NCBI RefSeq assembly: GCF_001524445.2
Contig: NZ_CP013419.1
Coordinates: forward strand, 248,001 to 312,000
Direction: 5' to 3'
Length of the DNA stretch: 64,000 nucleotides
Source: Burkholderia savannae
GTDB lineage: Bacteria; Pseudomonadota; Gammaproteobacteria; Burkholderiales; Burkholderiaceae
In this document: in pieces, positions 63,927-64,000 of the stretch
Layout of the letters: the number at the start of each line of letters is the position of its first letter
Position numbering within the stretch: the stretch's first letter is position 1
Position numbers and translations under genes: made by a program
Notes under the pieces: model-generated
Database searches by the model: none
What the model was told of the DNA's origin: nothing
The model's input: only the letters and a program-made list of their open reading frames with translations

Positions 63927-64000
63927 CTTTCGGGTTCCTTTGCCAGCATTATCGCTGGCTCAGGCCCCGGCCAAACCACTTATCCGAATGTCCGATTTTC

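Larger units (their letters stand above)
62760..63990 (-). mobile_element. IS3-family insertion sequence
   Basis: orfA and orfB on minus are bordered by imperfect inverted repeats at 62770-62788 and 63964-63982 (both TAAGTGG, then a variable base group, then CCGGGGC). Outer limits are approximate. The element directly follows the GTGATC array and the end of the T3SS operon. Confidence 0.7.

Noticed and set aside
1..64000. tRNA or rRNA genes
   Set aside because: No cloverleaf with a TTC-type T arm and CCA-type end, and no rRNA-like sequence, was noticed; a covariance search would be needed to exclude them.

Overview
The window is GC-rich Gram-negative DNA with beta-proteobacterial gene content and is most likely from a Burkholderia sensu lato species. 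The strongest reason is a complete SPI-1/Inv-Mxi-Spa class type III secretion system (T3SS) in exactly the order of the Burkholderia Bsa locus, including an H-NS-like gene between the bipC- and bipD-type genes. The density of insertion sequence (IS) remnants and the abrupt changes of theme mark this as an accessory, mosaic region.

Layout: (1) 1-7750, minus strand: holin, GH19 endolysin, a TccA-like and a TccB-like Tc toxin subunit (the last runs off the left edge). A candidate promoter with a palindromic operator sits in front of the holin. This resembles the lysis-cassette/Tc arrangement called type 10 secretion. (2) 7.8-20.3 kb: a pyruvate module, cstA-type pyruvate transporter, pflB, pflA, ackA, pta, focA on plus, convergent with a BtsS/BtsR-type two-component pair on minus. 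Matching IS21-end-like sequences lie on both sides of it. (3) 20.3-21.3 kb: a junkyard of truncated IS21, IS3 and IS110 family elements, which has cut off eutC. (4) 21.3-28.6 kb: eutC', eutB, a periplasmic binding protein, a DadA-like oxidoreductase and an APC permease on minus, divergent from a MocR regulator. (5) 29-30.8 kb: a Res-Xre toxin-antitoxin pair and two gene fragments.

(6) 30.8-62.5 kb: the T3SS island. Reading on minus from 57.8 kb: bsaN regulator, secretin, gatekeeper, export gate, chaperone, ATPase, stalk, needle-length protein, C-ring, SctR/S/T/U, bicA chaperone, translocators bipB and bipC, bprA-type H-NS protein, bipD tip, an IS5 remnant, a giant repeat protein in the bapA/sipA position, an acyl carrier protein (bapB/iacP), an IS701 element, then a SopB/IpgD-type inositol phosphatase with its chaperone. 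Reading on plus from 58.2 kb: sctD, needle, inner rod, SctJ lipoprotein, SctK, SctL and a small orphan ORF. (7) 62.5-64 kb: a palindromic array of short GTGATC repeats and an IS3-family element whose transposase has lost a catalytic Asp.

The most unusual items are the six-fold, almost identical 429-bp (143-residue) tandem repeat inside the bapA/sipA-position protein, the lysis-cassette-linked Tc toxin, the self-contained pyruvate sensing/uptake/fermentation block, and the SopB-type effector gene with an IS only 10 bp upstream of its start codon. All assignments rest on reading motifs and gene order by eye; no database search was run.
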